Shown in pieces: positions 34,627 through 44,258 of a DNA stretch of 64,000 bases. The notes beneath the pieces were generated by a model. It saw only the letters and a list, made by a program, of their open reading frames with translations. It made no database searches and was not told the DNA's origin. Source of the stretch: Desulfobacteraceae bacterium (GTDB taxonomy: Bacteria > Desulfobacterota > Desulfobacteria > Desulfobacterales > Desulfobacteraceae). How positions within the stretch are numbered: the stretch's first letter is position 1; the number at the start of each line of letters is the position of its first letter. The stretch is taken from contig JADGEQ010000030.1 of NCBI GenBank assembly GCA_016744295.1, forward strand, positions 1 through 64,000, in the 5' to 3' direction. Position numbers and translations under genes: made by a program.

Positions 34627-35279
34627 TTTTACCTCCTAGATTAAAGATAGTTATGAGTTGGGGGGGGTTAAGATTAAACAGACGTGACGTTATCACAAAA
34701 GAGCAAATATAAAGGGGAATGAATAAATCAAATAATGTAAAAACAATTTTGATACTTCTTCCCATATACCTACCCTGTATTAAGGTTGATGATTTGATAA
34801 CAGCTAATGGTTTATAATTTGTATGGTTGTTTGTCAATAGATGAGTTGAATTATTGAAAGGGGGTTAAAAATGCTGGAATAGCTGTAATATCAATGCTTT
34901 TTGCCCCTTTAAAAAAAAGTTGATACCCATTGAATTTGATTTAGTTTATAAATTGAAATCCACAGGGCGAATGGTTTTTTTTGAGATTTTTCAAAGTTGA
35001 TTTTGAGTTTTTGTGGCTATTAATTGTTCTTTGTTTGTTTTTATTAGAATACACAAATTTTGTGTTGATTTACTGAGGAAAATATACATTTCTTAGTTAT
35101 TTTTTAAAAATGGCACCTGGGCGTTTATTTGTGAAAAAAAGTTGATTTTTTGCTTTTATTTATATAGGTAGGATATTCAGTTAGCCTTTTTAAGATTAAA
35201 AAAACGGTAGACTTGGTTTTATAATACTTTTTATCACAGGCTCATTCAACAGAGTCCAAAATCATTAAAGGAGTATACC
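34627..35279. other. AT-rich divergent regulatory region between acsD and fhs
   Basis: About 650 bases without a credible gene, between the divergent acs operon and fhs. It must hold both promoters. A TATAAT at 35220-35225 has no good -35 partner. The word AAAGTTGAT recurs near 34916, 34993 and 35140, which may mark regulator sites. AAAGGAG just before 35280 is the fhs ribosome site. I see no riboswitch or RNA gene. Confidence 0.5.
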
Positions 35280-37055
35280 ATGGCATTAGATCCAACCAAA
35301 CATCTAGACTGGGAAATCGCAGAAGACGCAGAAAAAACAATGCTCACCATCTATGAAATAGGTGAAAAACTGGGACTTACTAAAGAGGAGCTTCTTCCCC
35401 AGGGTCACTATATTGCGAAAATAGATTTTAGAGCGGTTCTAGACCGGCTTAAAGACAAACCAGACGGAAAGTACATTGATGTGACTGCTATTTCACCCAC
35501 ACCCCTGGGAGAAGGTAAATCCACATCAAGCATGGGACTTGTTCAGGGTCTTGGTAAAATTGGTAAAAGCGTTGTGGCAGCTATTCGTCAGCCTTCCGGT
35601 GGACCAACAATGAACATTAAAGGTTCTGCAGCCGGTGGTGGGTTGGCACAGTGTATCCCTTTAACTCCCTTTTCCCTTGGGTTTACCGGTGACATCAATG
35701 CCATCATGAATGCCCACAACCTTGCCATGGTTGCCCTGACCTCTCGTCTTCAGCATGAAAGAAACTATACAGACGAGCAGTTGGAAAGACTTTCCGGCAT
35801 GAAACGTATTGATATTGATCCCACAAAGGTTGAAATGGGATGGATCATGGATTTTTGCTGCCAGTCCCTGCGTAATATCATCATTGGTATTGACGGCGTT
35901 AATGGTAAATCCGATGGTTTCATGATGAAATCAAAATTTGGTATTGCTGTGTCTTCAGAAGTTATGGCAATTCTGGCCATTGCAAACGATTTAAAAGATA
36001 TGCGTGAAAGAATGGGCAAGATTGTTGTGGCGTATACCAAGAAAGGTAAACCTGTTACCACGGAAGATCTTCAGGTGGCCGGTGCCATGACAGCCTGGAT
36101 GGTGGATGCGCTCAATCCTTCTTTGATGCAGACCCTTGAAGGGCAGCCTGTAATCGTTCATGCAGGTCCCTTTGCCAATATCGCCATTGGTCAGAGTTCT
36201 GTTATTGCTGATAAGGTTGGCCTGAAGCTTGCCGACTACCATGTTACTGAGTCCGGTTTTGGTGCAGACATCGGGTTTGAAAAATTCTGGAACCTTAAAT
36301 GCCGTTTCTCAGGTCTAAAACCAGATTGCGCCGTTGTCGTTGCCACAATCCGTGCCCTTAAGTGCCACGGTGGCGCCCCGGTTCCTGTTCCTGGTAAACC
36401 CATGCCCGAAGAATACCTTACCGAGAATGTTGAATGGGTAGCAAAGGGTTGCTGCAACCTGATCCATCATATTAAAAATGTAAGAAAAGCCGGTATCGCT
36501 CCTGTTGTTTGTATTAATGCGTTTTATACAGATACCGATGGTGAAATCGCAAAGGTTCGTGAGCTTTGCGAAGCTGAAGGCGCAAGGGTTGCCCTGTCCC
36601 GTCACTGGGAAAAAGGCGGCGACGGTGCCATCGAATTTGCAGAAACCGTTGTTGAGGCCTGCGAAGAAAAGAATGACTTTAAATTTCTCTATGAACTGGA
36701 TATGCCGGTTAAAGAAAGAATTGAGCTCATTGCCAAGGAAGTTTACGGCGCAGACGGCGTTGACTACTCTGCAGAAGCAGAAGTCGCTCTTAAGAGAATT
36801 CAGGGTGATCCTGAACTGGCCGGCCTTGGGATGTGTATGGTAAAAACCCATCTGTCGCTTTCTGACAACCCGGCCCTTAAGGGAGTTCCAACTGGTTGGA
36901 GACTGACTATTAGAGAAGTCCTCACATACGGCGGTGCGGGTTTTATCGTTCCTGTGGCAGGTGCCATCAGCCTGATGCCTGGTACCAGTTCCAACCCGGC
37001 ATTCAAGAGAGTGGACGTGGATGTTGAAACCGGTAAGGTTCAGGGTGTATTCTAA
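35280..37055 (+). CDS. fhs: formate-tetrahydrofolate ligase
   Basis: A 591-residue enzyme that makes 10-formyl-tetrahydrofolate from formate, tetrahydrofolate and ATP, or runs in reverse. The P-loop is TPLGEGKSTSSMGL and the nearby RQPSGGPTMNIKGSAAGGG is characteristic. Other family marks are PFSLGFTGDINA, ESGFGADIGFEKF and the end MPGTSSNPAF. AAAGGAG lies upstream. It faces the acs operon across a shared regulatory region and is followed by folD. In acetate oxidation it could conserve ATP. Confidence 0.97.
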   Translation: MALDPTKHLDWEIAEDAEKTMLTIYEIGEKLGLTKEELLPQGHYIAKIDFRAVLDRLKDKPDGKYIDVTAISPTPLGEGKSTSSMGLVQGLGKIGKSVVAAIRQPSGGPTMNIKGSAAGGGLAQCIPLTPFSLGFTGDINAIMNAHNLAMVALTSRLQHERNYTDEQLERLSGMKRIDIDPTKVEMGWIMDFCCQSLRNIIIGIDGVNGKSDGFMMKSKFGIAVSSEVMAILAIANDLKDMRERMGKIVVAYTKKGKPVTTEDLQVAGAMTAWMVDALNPSLMQTLEGQPVIVHAGPFANIAIGQSSVIADKVGLKLADYHVTESGFGADIGFEKFWNLKCRFSGLKPDCAVVVATIRALKCHGGAPVPVPGKPMPEEYLTENVEWVAKGCCNLIHHIKNVRKAGIAPVVCINAFYTDTDGEIAKVRELCEAEGARVALSRHWEKGGDGAIEFAETVVEACEEKNDFKFLYELDMPVKERIELIAKEVYGADGVDYSAEAEVALKRIQGDPELAGLGMCMVKTHLSLSDNPALKGVPTGWRLTIREVLTYGGAGFIVPVAGAISLMPGTSSNPAFKRVDVDVETGKVQGVF

Positions 37056-37091
37056 CCAACCCCTTATGATATAATCACATTATATAGTAAT

Positions 37092-37128
37092 AACCGGTCT
37101 TGGGGGAATTCCTTCAAGATCGGTTGTT
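37092..37128 (+). terminator. weak hairpin after fhs
   Basis: AACCGGTCTTG (37092-37102) pairs with CAAGATCGGTT (37114-37124) with one mismatch, followed by GTTTAT. The short T-run suggests only partial termination before folD. Confidence 0.45.
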
Positions 37129-37156
37129 TATCATAAAAGCCATCAGGAGAAAAAAT

Positions 37157-38047
37157 ATGACTGCGCAAATAATTAGCGGAACTGAAATACGAAAGGCGAT
37201 CCTCGCAGAGGTCAAAGCGGACGTCGACCAGATGAAAGAAAAACACGGTAAGGTTCCGGGTCTTGTCACCATTCTTGTGGGATCCAGCCCCGCTTCCATC
37301 AGTTATGTGACCCTAAAGGTTAAAACAGCCATCAGCTGCGGATTCCATGAAATTCAGGATGACCAGCCCGTGGACATTTCAGAAGCAGATCTGCTTGCCT
37401 TGATTGACAAATACAATAATGACCCGGATATCCACGGTATTCTGGTTCAGTTGCCCCTGCCGGATCAAATTGATGACAAAAAGATTCTTAATGCCATCAA
37501 TCCTGACAAAGATGTGGATGCCTTCCATCCGGTCAATGTGGGACGGCTCATGATCGGTGGTGACGAAGCCAAGTTTCTTCCCTGCACCCCTGCGGGTATC
37601 CAGGAGATGATCGTTCGGTCCGGTACCGAAACCTCGGGAGCTGAAGTGGTTGTGGTGGGCAGATCTAATATAGTTGGCAAACCCATTGCCATGATGATGG
37701 CCCAAAAGGGCGTAGGCGCCAATTCCACAGTGACAATCGTTCATACCAGGACCAAGGATCTTGCCTTCCATTGTAAGCGGGCCGATATTTTGATTGTGGC
37801 AGCTGGTGTGCCGGATCTGGTGAAACCTGAATGGATCAAACCCGGTTCCACTGTTATTGATGTGGGCGTTAACCGCGTCGGTATGAATGAAACAACTGGA
37901 AAAGCCATCCTCAAGGGCGATGTTGATTTTGAGGCGGCTAAGGAAATTGCCGGCAAGATTACGCCTGTTCCCGGCGGTGTTGGACCCATGACCATTGCCA
38001 TGCTCATGAAAAACACTCTTAAATCCGCTCAATTCGCTCTCGGATAA
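37157..38047 (+). CDS. folD: bifunctional methylene-THF dehydrogenase/methenyl-THF cyclohydrolase
   Basis: A 296-residue FolD that interconverts methylene-, methenyl- and formyl-tetrahydrofolate. It has SYVTLKVKTAISCG with the catalytic lysine region, the conserved GILVQLPLP and DKDVDAFHPVNVG, the NAD(P) motif VVVGRSNIVGKP and PVPGGVGPMT near the end. ATG 37157 follows AGGAGA; the longer frame back to 37100 has no support. It follows fhs and supplies the next methyl-branch step. Confidence 0.97.
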   Translation: MTAQIISGTEIRKAILAEVKADVDQMKEKHGKVPGLVTILVGSSPASISYVTLKVKTAISCGFHEIQDDQPVDISEADLLALIDKYNNDPDIHGILVQLPLPDQIDDKKILNAINPDKDVDAFHPVNVGRLMIGGDEAKFLPCTPAGIQEMIVRSGTETSGAEVVVVGRSNIVGKPIAMMMAQKGVGANSTVTIVHTRTKDLAFHCKRADILIVAAGVPDLVKPEWIKPGSTVIDVGVNRVGMNETTGKAILKGDVDFEAAKEIAGKITPVPGGVGPMTIAMLMKNTLKSAQFALG

Positions 38048-38098
38048 AAATATTGCCCATAATTATAGTCGGGTAAGAAAAAGAGCAAGTTCTAAAAT

Positions 38099-38142
38099 AA
38101 ACCGTCGGGATTGCCAAAGGGTGATACCGACGGTTTTTTTTT
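38099..38142 (+). terminator. strong terminator after folD
   Basis: ACCGTCGG (38101-38108) pairs with CCGACGGT (38127-38134), followed by nine T. The rest of the 312-base gap to 38360 shows no gene; an apparent 70-codon frame across it begins inside this hairpin and is not convincing. Confidence 0.9.
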
Positions 38143-38359
38143 GGGGGGGGGTATGAGGCCAAGTGCTACAATTTTTTTTGGGTTCTCCCTTTACTTACGG
38201 CGCAAAGATAATATCCTATTAAGACTATTGAATATTACTGGATTGCGCCTTTTGAAGAGATCAACGTTTTTTCTTGGCAAGCATATTTGGGATCGCTGGG
38301 CTGCAATTGACATAAAAATATAAATTAAAGTTAAACCTAGTACAAGGGAGTTAAACACC

Positions 38360-40483
38360 ATGGACAAGCTGGATGCTATTTTTTCTCCAGAGACAATTGC
38401 GGTTATCGGGGCGTCAACCCAGAAGGGAAAGGTGGGTCATGATATCTTTGCTAATATCCTTTCAGGTGGCTATACCGGAACTTTGTATCCGGTAAATCCT
38501 AAAGCCAAGTCTGTTCTCAGTGTCAAATGCTATACCAGTATTGCCGCTATACCGGATCCAATCGATCTTGCCATGATCATTCTGCCGCCAAAGGCAGCCC
38601 TTGGTTCTGTCAGGGAATGTATTGCAAAGGGTGTAAGGGGAATCGTCATTGTGTCCGCAGGCTTCAAAGAAGTGGGCGGAGAAGGGGCCGAAATTGAGAT
38701 TCAGATTAAAAAAGTCTGTGCCGATGCAGGGGTGAGGCTTGTGGGGCCCAATTGTCTCGGGGTGATCAATCCGTCCAAAAAAGTATCCCTCAATGCCAGT
38801 TTTTCGGCCAGGATGCCAAAACCAGGCAATGTGTCCTTTATTTCCCAGAGCGGTGCCCTTTGTACGGCGGTATTGGATTATGCGGCGGACAAGGGGTTTG
38901 GATTTTCAAAGTTCATCTCCATCGGCAACAAGGCAGATGTAGATGAACTGGATCTGTTGCGGTATTACCATGCAGATCCGGATACCGATGTGGTGATGAT
39001 TTATATGGAAGAATTATCCCGAACCTCAGAAGAATTTGTCACCGAGGTCCGGCAGATGACCTCGGGTACCAATCCCACCCATGTGATTGTTATCAAGTCC
39101 GGTTCCTCTGTTGCCGGGGCAGCAGCAGCCGCATCCCACACCGGAGCCCTGGCCGGTTCCGATGCCATCTATGACGGGATATTCACCATGTCGGGAATAC
39201 TGCGGTGTAAAACCGTGAACCAATTGTTTGACTATGCCCAGGCTTTTGCCGCCAATAAATATCCCACAGGAGACAGAATTGCCATTGTTACAAATGCCGG
39301 TGGCCCTGGTATTATTGCCACGGACATGAGTGAGCAGTCGGGCTTGAAGCTGTCCAAATTCTCAGCGGAAACTGTCAAAGAACTGAAAAAATATCTGCCG
39401 GCAACGGCCAATTTTCACAATCCCGTGGATGTGATCGGGGATGCTGCAAAGGACAGGTATGAAAATACCCTGGCTACGGTTTTGGCCGATCGGGGGGTGG
39501 ATGCGGTGTTAATTATTTTGACACCCCAGTCCATGACCGATGCCATTGGTACGGCCGAGGCCATCGTAAACATAGCCAGGAACAGTATCAAGCCGATTTT
39601 GTGTGCATTCATGGGGGTGGTGGATGTGTCCGACGGTGTTAAATTATTACAAAAGCACAAGGTTCCGGTTTACCAGTTTCCGGAAAGTGCGGCCCGGGCT
39701 CTGGGGGCTTTGCGGGAGGGTATGAAATGGTCTTTCCGTAAAATTTTACCCCAGTATGATCTGGTCTATGACAAGGAAAAGGCCTCCGCCATCCTTGAAA
39801 AATATAGGAAAGAGGGTCGAAAAATATTGGGGGAACTGGATGGAAATGAAATTCTCAAATGCTATGGATTTAAAACCATCCCCATGGCCCTTTCCAAAAC
39901 AGCTGCAGAGGCGGTGCAAATTGCCGAGGACATCGGTTATCCCGTTGTTCTGAAAATTGTTTCTCCCCAGATTCTGCATAAATCAGATGCCGGTGGTGTA
40001 AGGGTGGGTCTAAAGGATGCCGGGGGTGTCGAACAGGCCTTTGAATCGATAATGAAAAATAGCCGATCCTATGATCCCGATGCCGAACTTACAGGCGTCC
40101 TGGTTCAACGAATGGCCCCCGAAGGCAAAGAGGTTATTTTGGGGGTTACAAAGGATCCGGTCTTTGGTCACGCCGTCATGTTCGGGCTAGGCGGTATCTT
40201 TGTTGAGGTATACAAGGATGTTGCCTTTCGATTGTCCCCCATGGGACGGAATGTTGCCAGGCGAATGGTAAAAAGCATACGGGGGTATCCCATTTTAAAG
40301 GGGTTGAGGGGGCAGGCTCCGTCTGATATAGAAGCCATTGAAAAAAATATTGTGTCTTTGAAGGCTATGGTGGATAATCATCCCACCATTGTGGAGCTGG
40401 ATATTAATCCGCTTTTTGTCCATGGAGAGGGGGAGGGCACTACTGTGGCTGATATTGTTATCCGGCTTGAGGATGAAGCGTAA
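38360..40483 (+). CDS. ADP-forming acetyl/acyl-CoA synthetase (fused alpha-beta)
   Basis: A 707-residue fused enzyme. It has a CoA-binding domain (ETIAVIGASTQKGKVGHDIF, SVLSVKCY), succinyl-CoA-ligase-like domains (LVGPNCLGVINP, FISQSGALCTAVLDYA) with the likely phospho-histidine in ASHTGALAGSDAIYDG, and a C-terminal ATP-grasp domain (GYPVVLKIVSPQILHKSDAGG, ELDINPLFV). Such enzymes couple acyl-CoA cleavage to ADP phosphorylation, or run in reverse. Acetyl-CoA is the likely substrate given the nearby acs, fhs and folD genes, but aryl or branched acyl groups are possible. AAGGGAG precedes the ATG. Confidence 0.92.
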   Translation: MDKLDAIFSPETIAVIGASTQKGKVGHDIFANILSGGYTGTLYPVNPKAKSVLSVKCYTSIAAIPDPIDLAMIILPPKAALGSVRECIAKGVRGIVIVSAGFKEVGGEGAEIEIQIKKVCADAGVRLVGPNCLGVINPSKKVSLNASFSARMPKPGNVSFISQSGALCTAVLDYAADKGFGFSKFISIGNKADVDELDLLRYYHADPDTDVVMIYMEELSRTSEEFVTEVRQMTSGTNPTHVIVIKSGSSVAGAAAAASHTGALAGSDAIYDGIFTMSGILRCKTVNQLFDYAQAFAANKYPTGDRIAIVTNAGGPGIIATDMSEQSGLKLSKFSAETVKELKKYLPATANFHNPVDVIGDAAKDRYENTLATVLADRGVDAVLIILTPQSMTDAIGTAEAIVNIARNSIKPILCAFMGVVDVSDGVKLLQKHKVPVYQFPESAARALGALREGMKWSFRKILPQYDLVYDKEKASAILEKYRKEGRKILGELDGNEILKCYGFKTIPMALSKTAAEAVQIAEDIGYPVVLKIVSPQILHKSDAGGVRVGLKDAGGVEQAFESIMKNSRSYDPDAELTGVLVQRMAPEGKEVILGVTKDPVFGHAVMFGLGGIFVEVYKDVAFRLSPMGRNVARRMVKSIRGYPILKGLRGQAPSDIEAIEKNIVSLKAMVDNHPTIVELDINPLFVHGEGEGTTVADIVIRLEDEA

Positions 40484-40509
40484 AAAAACAAAACTTAAGG
40501 AGATATGAA

Positions 40510-40818
40510 ATGCCAAAAGGAGACGGATTTACCATGAAGGAGGGGGTTCAGGAATCCCCCGTCGGGGACAACCTGCCCAAAATTGATTTTTCAGGTTTTA
40601 TTTTGTCCTTGTATTCATCCGGGCTTGTTCAGCTGGGCAAGGTTGAAGATCCTTCAACGGGCAAAAAATCCACAAATCTTGATATGGCAAAGCATACCAT
40701 CGAAATGATTGCGATGCTGGAGGTAAAAACCCGGGGGAATCTGACCAAAGATGAAGAGAGCTTGTTGAAAGCGCTTCTCAGCGAGATTCGATTGGCATAT
40801 GTCGAGTTAAGAGGGTGA
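40510..40818 (+). CDS. DUF1844 protein
   Basis: A 102-residue protein with the DUF1844 pattern: DFSGFILSLYSSGLVQLG, DMAKHTIEMIAMLEVKTRGNL and EESLLKALLSEIRLAYVEL. The function of the family is not known to me. AAGGAG lies six bases before the ATG. Its stop overlaps the GTG start of ispE (GTGA), so the two are translated together. Confidence 0.88.
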   Translation: MPKGDGFTMKEGVQESPVGDNLPKIDFSGFILSLYSSGLVQLGKVEDPSTGKKSTNLDMAKHTIEMIAMLEVKTRGNLTKDEESLLKALLSEIRLAYVELRG

Positions 40819-41696
40819 TCCTTAAAAAAAAATCCTTTGCCAAAATCAACCTTTTTCTGTACGTAACCGGAAAAAGAAGTGACGGGTTTCATGAGCTTTC
40901 TTCTCTCATGGCCCAGATTGATCTCGCGGATGAAATGGAATTTGTTTTTGGGGGAAACGGTATCCGGGTGACCTGTGACCATCTTTTGGTGCCGGATGGC
41001 AAGATGAATCTGGCATATAGGGCGGCTGCTTTGTTTTTTAAGTCCTATGAAAAAAAAATGGGTCATTTCCCCCTGGGGGTCTCCATTCAAATTAAAAAGC
41101 AGATACCGGTGGGTGGGGGGCTTGGTGGCGGCAGCAGTAATGCGGCCACCGTTTTGATGGTTTTGAATGAATATTGTTCGGCTGTTTTTTCAAGGGTAGA
41201 ACTCATGGGACTGGGGTTAACTCTGGGGGCGGATGTGCCGTTTTTTATTTTTGGGATGCCTGCTCTGGCAACAGGGGTGGGGGAACGTTTAGAAAAATAT
41301 CCTGATTTGCCGGAATTATATCTTGTTTTGTGTGATCCCGGCGTGTCAGCATCGACATCGGATGTTTTTAAAAATTTGGATTTTAGATTGACATCCCGGC
41401 GCAATTATAATATGAATACTGGTTTGAACGCGCTGTTAGGAGAGCTAAGGGGTGACGGCAGGGAAAAATTGCATAATGATCTGGAAGTGTCAGCATGCAG
41501 CTTATATCCTGGGATTGCCTCTGTTAAAGAGGAAATGGAGGTTTTGCTGAAAAGAAATGTGTATATGTCTGGAAGCGGCTCCTCTTTATTCGCTCTTTTT
41601 TTTGGGCCAGATGATGCAAAAAAAGCATATGAAATGCTTGCAAAAAAATGGGCCAAGGGGTATAAGAATGTTTTTTTAACCTCCCTAAGGCGTTGA
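40815..41696 (+). CDS. ispE: 4-diphosphocytidyl-2-C-methyl-D-erythritol kinase
   Basis: A 293-residue GHMP kinase of the MEP isoprenoid pathway that phosphorylates CDP-methylerythritol. It has SFAKINLFLYVTGKRSDGFHEL at the start, the ATP loop PVGGGLGGGSSNAATVL and a C-terminal MSGSGSSLFALF. It starts with GTG overlapping the previous stop. Order ispE-tRNA-prs-rplY-pth is common in bacteria. Confidence 0.96.
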   Translation: MILKKKSFAKINLFLYVTGKRSDGFHELSSLMAQIDLADEMEFVFGGNGIRVTCDHLLVPDGKMNLAYRAAALFFKSYEKKMGHFPLGVSIQIKKQIPVGGGLGGGSSNAATVLMVLNEYCSAVFSRVELMGLGLTLGADVPFFIFGMPALATGVGERLEKYPDLPELYLVLCDPGVSASTSDVFKNLDFRLTSRRNYNMNTGLNALLGELRGDGREKLHNDLEVSACSLYPGIASVKEEMEVLLKRNVYMSGSGSSLFALFFGPDDAKKAYEMLAKKWAKGYKNVFLTSLRR

Positions 41697-41714
41697 AATT
41701 TGAGTTTATTGTAC

Positions 41715-41789
41715 TGGGGCGTCGTCAAGTGGTAAGACACAGGGTTTTGATCCCTGCATTCAGAGGTTCGAGTCCTCTCGCCCCAGCCA
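41715..41789 (+). tRNA. tRNA-Gln (anticodon UUG)
   Basis: A complete cloverleaf: acceptor TGGGGCG pairs with CGCCCCA, anticodon stem CAGGG/CCCTG encloses loop TTTTGAT with anticodon TTG, and the T arm AGAGG-TTCGAGT-CCTCT follows. The discriminator base is G, and CCA is encoded at 41787-41789. Confidence 0.97.
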
Positions 41790-41822
41790 AACTTAATATA
41801 ATAAAAAATAAAGAGATTTGAT

Positions 41823-42761
41823 ATGAATGGCTTGTCCATTTTTGCAGGAAACTCCAACCCGTTGCTGGCTGATAAAATTTCAGAGTATCTTGCAAAACCA
41901 TTAGGGAGATTGAAAGTTGATCGCTTCAGTGATGGGGAGACCCAGGTTGAAATCCATGAGAATGTCAGGAAAAAGGAAATTTATGTAATCCAGTCCACCT
42001 GTTATCCCGTGAATGATAATCTGGTTGAACTTTTGCTTTTGATTGATGCTTTTAAACGATCTTCTGCCAGTCGGATTACGGCTGTGATTCCTTACTTCGG
42101 GTATGCCCGTCAGGATAAAAAAGTATCTCCCAGGGTGCCCATATCTGCCAAACTTGTTGCAGACCTTTTGGACAACGCCGGTGTTGACAGGGTGATCACA
42201 ATGGATCTCCATGCCGGACAAATCCAGGGTTTTTTCAATGTTCCCGTGGATAACCTATATTCTGCCCCCATCATCATTGATGATATCAAGACCCGCTTTC
42301 CGGAAAATCTGGTGGTTGTTTCTCCTGATGCCGGTGGGGTTGAGAGGGCTAGGGCCTATGCCAAACGCCTTAATGCAGGTCTTGCTATTGTCGATAAAAG
42401 AAGAAGCGCTCCGAATCAGGCCAAGGCAATGGCCATTATTGGAGATGTTCAGGATAAAATTGCCATCATTATAGATGATATGGCGGATACTGCAGGGACG
42501 CTGACCGAGGCCGCCAGTGTGATCCGGGAGAAGGGTGCCAGGGAGGTTCATGCCTATTGTACCCATCCTGTCCTTTCCGGTCCTGCCATTGACAGAATCA
42601 ATAGTTCGTCTTTAAATTCTCTTGTTGCAACGGACACCATCCCCTTGTCCGAAGATGCAAAAAATTGTGACAAGATTAAAACACTTTCCATTGCCAAATT
42701 GGTGGGAGAGGCAATTGTGCGCAGTTATCGGGGTGATTCTGTAAATTCGCTATTTGTATAA
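41823..42761 (+). CDS. prs: ribose-phosphate pyrophosphokinase
   Basis: A 312-residue enzyme that makes PRPP from ribose 5-phosphate and ATP for nucleotide, histidine and tryptophan synthesis. Motifs include FSDGETQVEIHENVRKKEIYV, PYFGYARQDKK, TMDLHAGQIQGFF and the PRPP loop IIDDMADTAGTL. The ribosome site is weak (AAAGAG). Length is normal. Confidence 0.97.
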   Translation: MNGLSIFAGNSNPLLADKISEYLAKPLGRLKVDRFSDGETQVEIHENVRKKEIYVIQSTCYPVNDNLVELLLLIDAFKRSSASRITAVIPYFGYARQDKKVSPRVPISAKLVADLLDNAGVDRVITMDLHAGQIQGFFNVPVDNLYSAPIIIDDIKTRFPENLVVVSPDAGGVERARAYAKRLNAGLAIVDKRRSAPNQAKAMAIIGDVQDKIAIIIDDMADTAGTLTEAASVIREKGAREVHAYCTHPVLSGPAIDRINSSSLNSLVATDTIPLSEDAKNCDKIKTLSIAKLVGEAIVRSYRGDSVNSLFV

Positions 42762-42812
42762 AATTATATATTAGTCTTCTGCTAAATCATGGCAGATACG
42801 GAGGGTAAAACG

Positions 42813-43430
42813 TTGGAATTAATTGAACTAAACGCAAAAACAAGAGCAACAACGGGTAAGGGCGCTGCTAGAAAATTAAGAGCTATAAATGCCATACCAG
42901 CCATTGTTTACGGCGCAAAGAAAGATCCTATGATGCTTTCTCTTGACACGGTTGAATTTGTCAAGATTATCCGGGACCACGGGAATACCGGCCTTTTCTT
43001 CAATCTCAAAATTGAAGGCGGGGGGGAGAAGGCAGTTATGCTGAAAGCCATGCAGATGGATGCCTTTAGCCTTGAGTATCTGCATGTTGATCTCCATGAA
43101 GTCAATATGGATCGTTCTGTTAATGTGTCCGTCCCCGTTGAAACTATCGGCGAATGTGCGGGTGTTAAAGAGGGCGGTATGATTCAGATTATCCGGCGTG
43201 AGTTGGACATCATTTGTAAACCTACGGATATGCCGGAAAGTATCATTATAGATATCAGCGCTTTGAATATCGGTGATTCCGTCCATGTGGAAGATATTGA
43301 TCTGGGCGGTGCGGTTGAGATTCCCCATGAAGTGGATTTTACTGTGATCACTATTGTTCCACCAGCAACTGATGAGTCTGAAGTTTCAGAAGAAGATGAA
43401 GATCTTCTCGAAGAACCTGTAGCAGAATAA
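42813..43430 (+). CDS. rplY: ribosomal protein L25/Ctc
   Basis: A 205-residue L25 of the longer Ctc type that binds 5S rRNA. The N-terminal domain has TRATTGKGAARKLRAINAIPAIVYG and the C-terminal beta domain has VPVETIGECAGVKEGGMIQ, followed by an acidic tail (EEDEDLLEEPVAE). I place the start at TTG 42813, because GGAGGG lies eight bases upstream and the L25 fold starts there. The in-frame ATG at 42789 has no ribosome site and would put this GGAGGG inside the coding region. Confidence 0.92.
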   Translation: MELIELNAKTRATTGKGAARKLRAINAIPAIVYGAKKDPMMLSLDTVEFVKIIRDHGNTGLFFNLKIEGGGEKAVMLKAMQMDAFSLEYLHVDLHEVNMDRSVNVSVPVETIGECAGVKEGGMIQIIRRELDIICKPTDMPESIIIDISALNIGDSVHVEDIDLGGAVEIPHEVDFTVITIVPPATDESEVSEEDEDLLEEPVAE

Positions 43431-43441
43431 ATTTTTTGTAA

Positions 43442-44023
43442 ATGTCAGACTCAAGTCTTAAGTTGATTGCGGGTCTGGGAAATCCTGGAAAGGATTATGC
43501 CCAGACCCGTCATAATATTGGGTTTCTTGTCGTTGATGCCCTTGCTTCCTCATCCTCCCTTGCACTGAATAAATCCCGCTTCGATTCCGCCTATGTAAAA
43601 GGCAGGATTAAAGGCCGGGATCTTTTTCTGGTCAAGCCCATGTCCTATATGAACAGGAGTGGGGTACCCATCCAAAAATTTGCTTCCTATTATAAAATCG
43701 AACTGTCGGATATTATCATCGTACATGATGACATGGATCTCGAATTCGGAAAAATCAAAGTTGTTCAGGGAAGAGGTCACGGCGGCCATAACGGTGTGCG
43801 ATCCATCATTGATTCCTTTGGTAAAAAAGAGTGTGTGCGGGTGAGGGTTGGTGTGGGGCATCCCGGCGGTAAAAAGGGAGTGACAGGTCATGTTCTGGGC
43901 AGGTTTACCCCGGACGAACAAGCGGGTTTGGGTTTGGCCATAGATGCTGCGGTTGATGCCTGTCTGTCTATTCTTGGGGATGGAATTACCCAGGCCATGA
44001 ATGTTGTTAATTCCCGTCGTTAA
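43442..44023 (+). CDS. pth: peptidyl-tRNA hydrolase
   Basis: A 193-residue enzyme that frees tRNA from dropped peptidyl-tRNA. It has LIAGLGNPGKDYAQTRHNIGF with the catalytic histidine, FLVKPMSYMNRSGVP, the DDMDLEFGKIK block and RGHGGHNGVRSI. It starts 11 bases after rplY. The ribosome site is poor, so coupled translation with rplY is likely. Confidence 0.97.
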   Translation: MSDSSLKLIAGLGNPGKDYAQTRHNIGFLVVDALASSSSLALNKSRFDSAYVKGRIKGRDLFLVKPMSYMNRSGVPIQKFASYYKIELSDIIIVHDDMDLEFGKIKVVQGRGHGGHNGVRSIIDSFGKKECVRVRVGVGHPGGKKGVTGHVLGRFTPDEQAGLGLAIDAAVDACLSILGDGITQAMNVVNSRR

Positions 44024-44258
44024 GCTCTGCTGTTATATTTAACCCTTCCTGGTTACTTTTTTCGGTTTTTTTTCTTCCTTTGTTTTAAATCGTTTTTTCT
44101 CCGTCAAAAAAATCTAATGAAAAATAGTTAATAAATTCAGTGAAACCCTTGTCATTCCACGGCTGTCCAAAAATATTTTGTTGACAAACCTGTTAAAATA
44201 TGGTTCACTGTCTGAGAATGGGCAACTTGTTTTTATAAAAAATTAAGGTGGGCTATCT

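Noticed and set aside
34616..34837. 73-codon minus-strand frame in the acs/fhs regulatory region
   Set aside because: It overlaps the acsD start and is probably chance in AT-rich DNA.
38111..38323. 70-codon plus-strand frame after folD
   Set aside because: It begins within a terminator hairpin, has no ribosome site and shows no protein-like pattern.
44181..44206. TTGACA upstream of carD as a sigma-70 promoter
   Set aside because: No good -10 sequence at 16-18 bases, so it was not listed.
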